Origin: Firmicutes bacterium HGW-Firmicutes-14
GTDB lineage: Bacteria > Bacillota > Thermincolia > Thermincolales > UBA2595
Reading direction: 5' to 3'
DNA length: 64,000 bases
NCBI GenBank assembly: GCA_002840275.1
Contig: PHAB01000002.1
Coordinates: forward strand, 124,001 to 188,000
Positions 61,342 through 64,000 of the stretch are shown here, piece after piece. Numbering within the stretch: position 1 is the stretch's first letter; the number at the start of each line of letters is the position of its first letter. The position numbers were made by a program, and so were the translations under genes. Under the pieces are notes generated by a model. The model did no database searches. It had not been told where the DNA came from and saw only the letters and a list, made by a program, of their open reading frames with translations.

Positions 61342-61407
61342 AGATTATGCAACTTTTATATTAACCTTTTATGGTTATTATTTCACGAGACCCGGAGGTG
61401 GTAATAA

Positions 61408-63741
61408 ATGGCTGAAGAAAACACAACACAAAACTCCATACGTCAGTTGCCTCTTCTTCCTTTGCGCGGAATACTGGTTTTTCCCTACATGATTATACAT
61501 CTGGATGTGGGTCGTGACAAATCGGTTAAAGCCATAGAGGAAACCATGATGCAGGACAGGATCATCTTCCTTGCTACCCAGAAAGAGGCCCAGACCGATG
61601 AACCCGGTGAAGATGACATTTATGACATCGGTACCGTGGCTGAAATTAAGCAACTGCTCAAGCTGCCCGGTGGGACAATAAGGGTGCTTGTGGAAGGCCT
61701 GGCCAGGGGCAAGATAGAAAAATACCTCGACCACGAACCGTATTTTAAGGTTGAAGTGACCGAGTATCTGGAAACAGGCAAAATTACACCTGAGGTTGAG
61801 GCCCTGATGAGAAGCCTTATCAACCAGTTTGAGCAATATGTCAAAATGAGCAAAAGGATTCCGCCTGAAACGGTTGTAACAGTTGTCAACCTTGAGGAAC
61901 CTGGCAGACTGGCTGATATCGTTGCCTCCCACCTGGCCCTGAAAATCGAAGATAAGCAGAGGGTACTGGAAGCGGTAGATATTTCTGACAGGCTGGAAAT
62001 CCTTTGCGGGATACTGGCAAAGGAAATGGAAATACTGGAACTTGAACGGAAGATTAACCTGAGGGTCAGGAAACAGATGGAAAAGACCCAGAAGGAATAC
62101 TACCTCAGGGAACAGCTGAAGGCTATTCAGAAGGAGCTTGGTGAGAAGGATGAACGGGTAGCCGAAGGTGAGGAATACAGGGAGAAAATAGCCAAGGCCA
62201 AACTTTCTAAAGAGGTAGAAGAAAAAGCGCTTAAGGAGGTTGAACGCCTGGAAAAAATGCCTCCCATGGCAGCTGAATCCGGGGTTATCCGGACATACCT
62301 GGACTGGCTTCTGGTCCTCCCGTGGAACAAACAGACCAAGGACAGGCTTGATATCAATAAAGCTGAAGGTATCCTTAATGAGGACCACTACGGACTTGAT
62401 AAGGTAAAAGAACGTATTTTGGAATACCTGGCTATCAGGAAGCTGGCCAAAAAGATGAAGGGGCCAATCCTTTGCTTTATCGGGCCTCCCGGGGTTGGTA
62501 AGACATCCCTGGCCAAATCGGTAGCCCGGGCCCTGGAAAGGAAGTTTGTCCGCATGTCCCTGGGCGGCGTCCGGGATGAAGCCGAGATTCGGGGCCACAG
62601 GAGGACATATGTGGGTGCCCTGCCCGGCAGGATTATACAGGGTATCAGGCAGGCGGGGTCGAAGAACCCGGTTTTCCTGCTGGACGAGATTGACAAGATG
62701 AGTATGGATTTCCGGGGGGACCCCTCTGCTGCATTGCTGGAGGTTCTTGATCCCGAACAGAATAACTCGTTTAGTGACCATTATATCGAGGCACCTTTTG
62801 ACCTTTCCCATGTAATGTTCATTACAACGGCCAATATTATGCATCCCATCCCCCGGCCGCTCCTTGACCGGATGGAAGTAATTTATATTTCCGGCTACAC
62901 TGAGGAGGAGAAGGTAAACATAGCGATCAGATACCTGATTCCCAAGCAGATGAAAGAGCATGGCTTAAAGGGTAAGATGCTTTCTATCTCTGAGAACACG
63001 GTGCGTAAAATAATAAGGGAATATACCAGGGAAGCAGGGGTCCGGAACCTGGAGCGGCAGATTGCGGCCATCTGCCGCAAGGCTGCCAGGCAGATAGTCC
63101 AGGGCCAGACCAAACAGGTGAAGGCCACTGTTCAGAACCTGGAACAGTTCCTGGGCATTCCCCGTTTCCGCTACGGGATGGCGGAGAAAGAGGATGACGT
63201 TGGAATTGCCACCGGACTGGCCTGGACGGAAACCGGAGGTGATGTGCTGGCCATTGAAGTTACAGTTGTCAGGGGTACAGGCAAACTAACCCTGACCGGC
63301 AAGCTGGGAGATGTTATGAAGGAATCAGCCCAGGCCGGGTTCACATATATCCGTTCAAAGGCCGAAGAGCTGGGGATTTCCGAGGATTTTTACGAGAAAA
63401 ATGATATTCACATTCATGTACCTGAAGGGGCAATCCCCAAGGATGGCCCGTCGGCAGGCATAACCATGGCCACAGCTATCGCCTCGGCCATTACCAACAG
63501 GAAGACCAGGCGCGAGGTTGCCATGACCGGAGAAGTTACTTTACGCGGCCGGGTCCTTCCTATCGGAGGAGTCAAGGAAAAGGTTCTCGCCGCCCACCGG
63601 GCCGGTATCAAAACTGTCATCCTTCCGGATGAGAACCGAAAGGATCTGGAGGAAATCCCGCAAAAAGTCAAGAGCAAACTGGAGTTTATCTTTGTGGAAC
63701 ACATGGATCAGGTATTGCCAAGGGCCCTGGAGGAAGCGTAA
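61408..63741 (+). CDS. lon: ATP-dependent protease Lon (LonA)
   Basis: 777 residues; GGAGGTGG before the ATG. N-terminal LON domain ([20 protein letters not shown]), coiled-coil region, AAA+ domain ([29 protein letters not shown]) and protease domain with catalytic S682 in [12 protein letters not shown] and Lys in [14 protein letters not shown]. Removes damaged and regulatory proteins in the cytoplasm. engB follows 1 nt after the stop. Confidence 0.97.
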   Translation: MAEENTTQNSIRQLPLLPLRGILVFPYMIIHLDVGRDKSVKAIEETMMQDRIIFLATQKEAQTDEPGEDDIYDIGTVAEIKQLLKLPGGTIRVLVEGLARGKIEKYLDHEPYFKVEVTEYLETGKITPEVEALMRSLINQFEQYVKMSKRIPPETVVTVVNLEEPGRLADIVASHLALKIEDKQRVLEAVDISDRLEILCGILAKEMEILELERKINLRVRKQMEKTQKEYYLREQLKAIQKELGEKDERVAEGEEYREKIAKAKLSKEVEEKALKEVERLEKMPPMAAESGVIRTYLDWLLVLPWNKQTKDRLDINKAEGILNEDHYGLDKVKERILEYLAIRKLAKKMKGPILCFIGPPGVGKTSLAKSVARALERKFVRMSLGGVRDEAEIRGHRRTYVGALPGRIIQGIRQAGSKNPVFLLDEIDKMSMDFRGDPSAALLEVLDPEQNNSFSDHYIEAPFDLSHVMFITTANIMHPIPRPLLDRMEVIYISGYTEEEKVNIAIRYLIPKQMKEHGLKGKMLSISENTVRKIIREYTREAGVRNLERQIAAICRKAARQIVQGQTKQVKATVQNLEQFLGIPRFRYGMAEKEDDVGIATGLAWTETGGDVLAIEVTVVRGTGKLTLTGKLGDVMKESAQAGFTYIRSKAEELGISEDFYEKNDIHIHVPEGAIPKDGPSAGITMATAIASAITNRKTRREVAMTGEVTLRGRVLPIGGVKEKVLAAHRAGIKTVILPDENRKDLEEIPQKVKSKLEFIFVEHMDQVLPRALEEA

Positions 63742-63742
63742 A

Positions 63743-64000
63743 ATGCGGATCCTCTCTGCTGAATATATAATTAGCGCTCCGGGGCCAAAACAGTATCCGG
63801 AAGACAATCTTCCCGAAATTGCCTTTGCCGGGCGGTCAAATGTGGGTAAATCCTCATTGATAAACCGGCTGGTTAATCGCAAGGCGCTTGCCAGGACCAG
63901 TGGCAGCCCGGGGAAAACAAGGCTGCTGAACTTCTACAGGATTAATGACAACTTCTATTTCGTTGACCTGCCGGGGTATGGCTTTGCCAAGGTCCCCAGG
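63743..64000 (+). CDS. engB: Ribosome biogenesis GTPase EngB/YsxC, N-terminal part (runs off window)
   Basis: 86 codons visible, ATG 1 nt after the lon stop, with GGAGGAAGC inside lon. G1 loop [10 protein letters not shown], switch region [13 protein letters not shown] and G3 DLPGYGFAK identify EngB/YsxC, which assembles the 50S subunit. The lon-engB pair is the classic Firmicutes order. Confidence 0.95.
   Translation, partial: MRILSAEYIISAPGPKQYPEDNLPEIAFAGRSNVGKSSLINRLVNRKALARTSGSPGKTRLLNFYRINDNFYFVDLPGYGFAKVPR

Noticed and set aside
61378-62961. 527-codon minus-strand frame opposite lon
   Set aside because: Lies fully opposite a clear Lon protease and has no ribosome site or recognisable domain; a shadow of codon bias.

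Overview
The window reads as chromosome of an anaerobic, Gram-positive, probably endospore-forming Clostridia, most like the Peptococcaceae/Desulfotomaculum-Pelotomaculum group. This is inferred from gene content and not from any search. Supporting features: strong AGGAGG-type ribosome sites with many TTG/GTG starts; RNase J; a SigI/RsgI pair; a GerMN lipoprotein and a SpoIID-era style cell-wall amidase; an SLH-anchored surface protein; ferredoxin, methylene-THF reductase and a 2-hydroxyacyl-CoA dehydratase/activator pair; and the order tig-clpP-clpX-lonB-lon-engB. Base composition is moderate in GC except for one clearly AT-rich island (about 46.5-51.1 kb).

Layout. 0-5.3 kb: the 5' part of a SNF2 helicase, a YhcC-type radical SAM protein, an RMD1/DUF155 protein, a ferritin-like protein, and a MarR-MATE efflux operon with two palindromic operators over its promoter. 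5.3-9.7 kb: an excisionase-type HTH coupled to RNase J, DUF1015, and a lipoprotein polysaccharide deacetylase. 9.7-16 kb: envelope genes (O-antigen-ligase-like protein, FG-GAP membrane protein, Q-rich repeat protein, CapA lipoprotein). 16-21.7 kb: NDH-2, Gfo/Idh/MocA oxidoreductase, flavodoxin-family reductase, ferredoxin, YkuS, then a yybP-ykoY manganese riboswitch in front of a TMEM165/Gdt1 (MneA-like) exporter, and a PHP phosphoesterase. 21.7-38.2 kb: a large SLH phosphodiester-glycosidase-like protein, YkgJ-like protein, chemoreceptor, sigI-rsgI, patatin with a structured leader, two DUF3147 paralogues, YdjM-like protein, methylene-THF reductase, a thioredoxin-like protein interrupted by an in-frame UGA exactly at its first redox cysteine (candidate selenoprotein) followed by CcdA, a GerMN lipoprotein and an AMIN/SH3 amidase.

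38.3-45 kb: GntR regulator, HgdB/YjiM-like protein, a second GntR (YtrA type) with intact promoter and operator controlling a decayed ABC transporter, the HgdC/YjiL-like activator, an RNase Z-like beta-lactamase-fold protein, and the rph-rdgB-yfcE operon. 45.1-46.2 kb: seven tRNAs (Pro, Gly, Arg, His, Gln, Lys, Leu) with two kinds of spacer repeat. 46.3-51.1 kb: an AT-rich island holding a serine-recombinase relic and a three-gene cassette with its own promoter: RHH-like regulator, 885-residue adenine DNA methylase with a degenerate nuclease-like N-terminus, and a ComEC-type metallo-beta-lactamase-fold protein. I do not recognise this cassette as a named system; it is the best candidate for an undescribed defence or DNA-modification module.

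51.1-64 kb: a phosphatase-like membrane protein and GT39 glycosyltransferase operon, tRNA-Gly(GCC), then the protein quality-control block: trigger factor, ClpP, ClpX, a polytopic membrane protein, LonB, Lon, and the start of engB.
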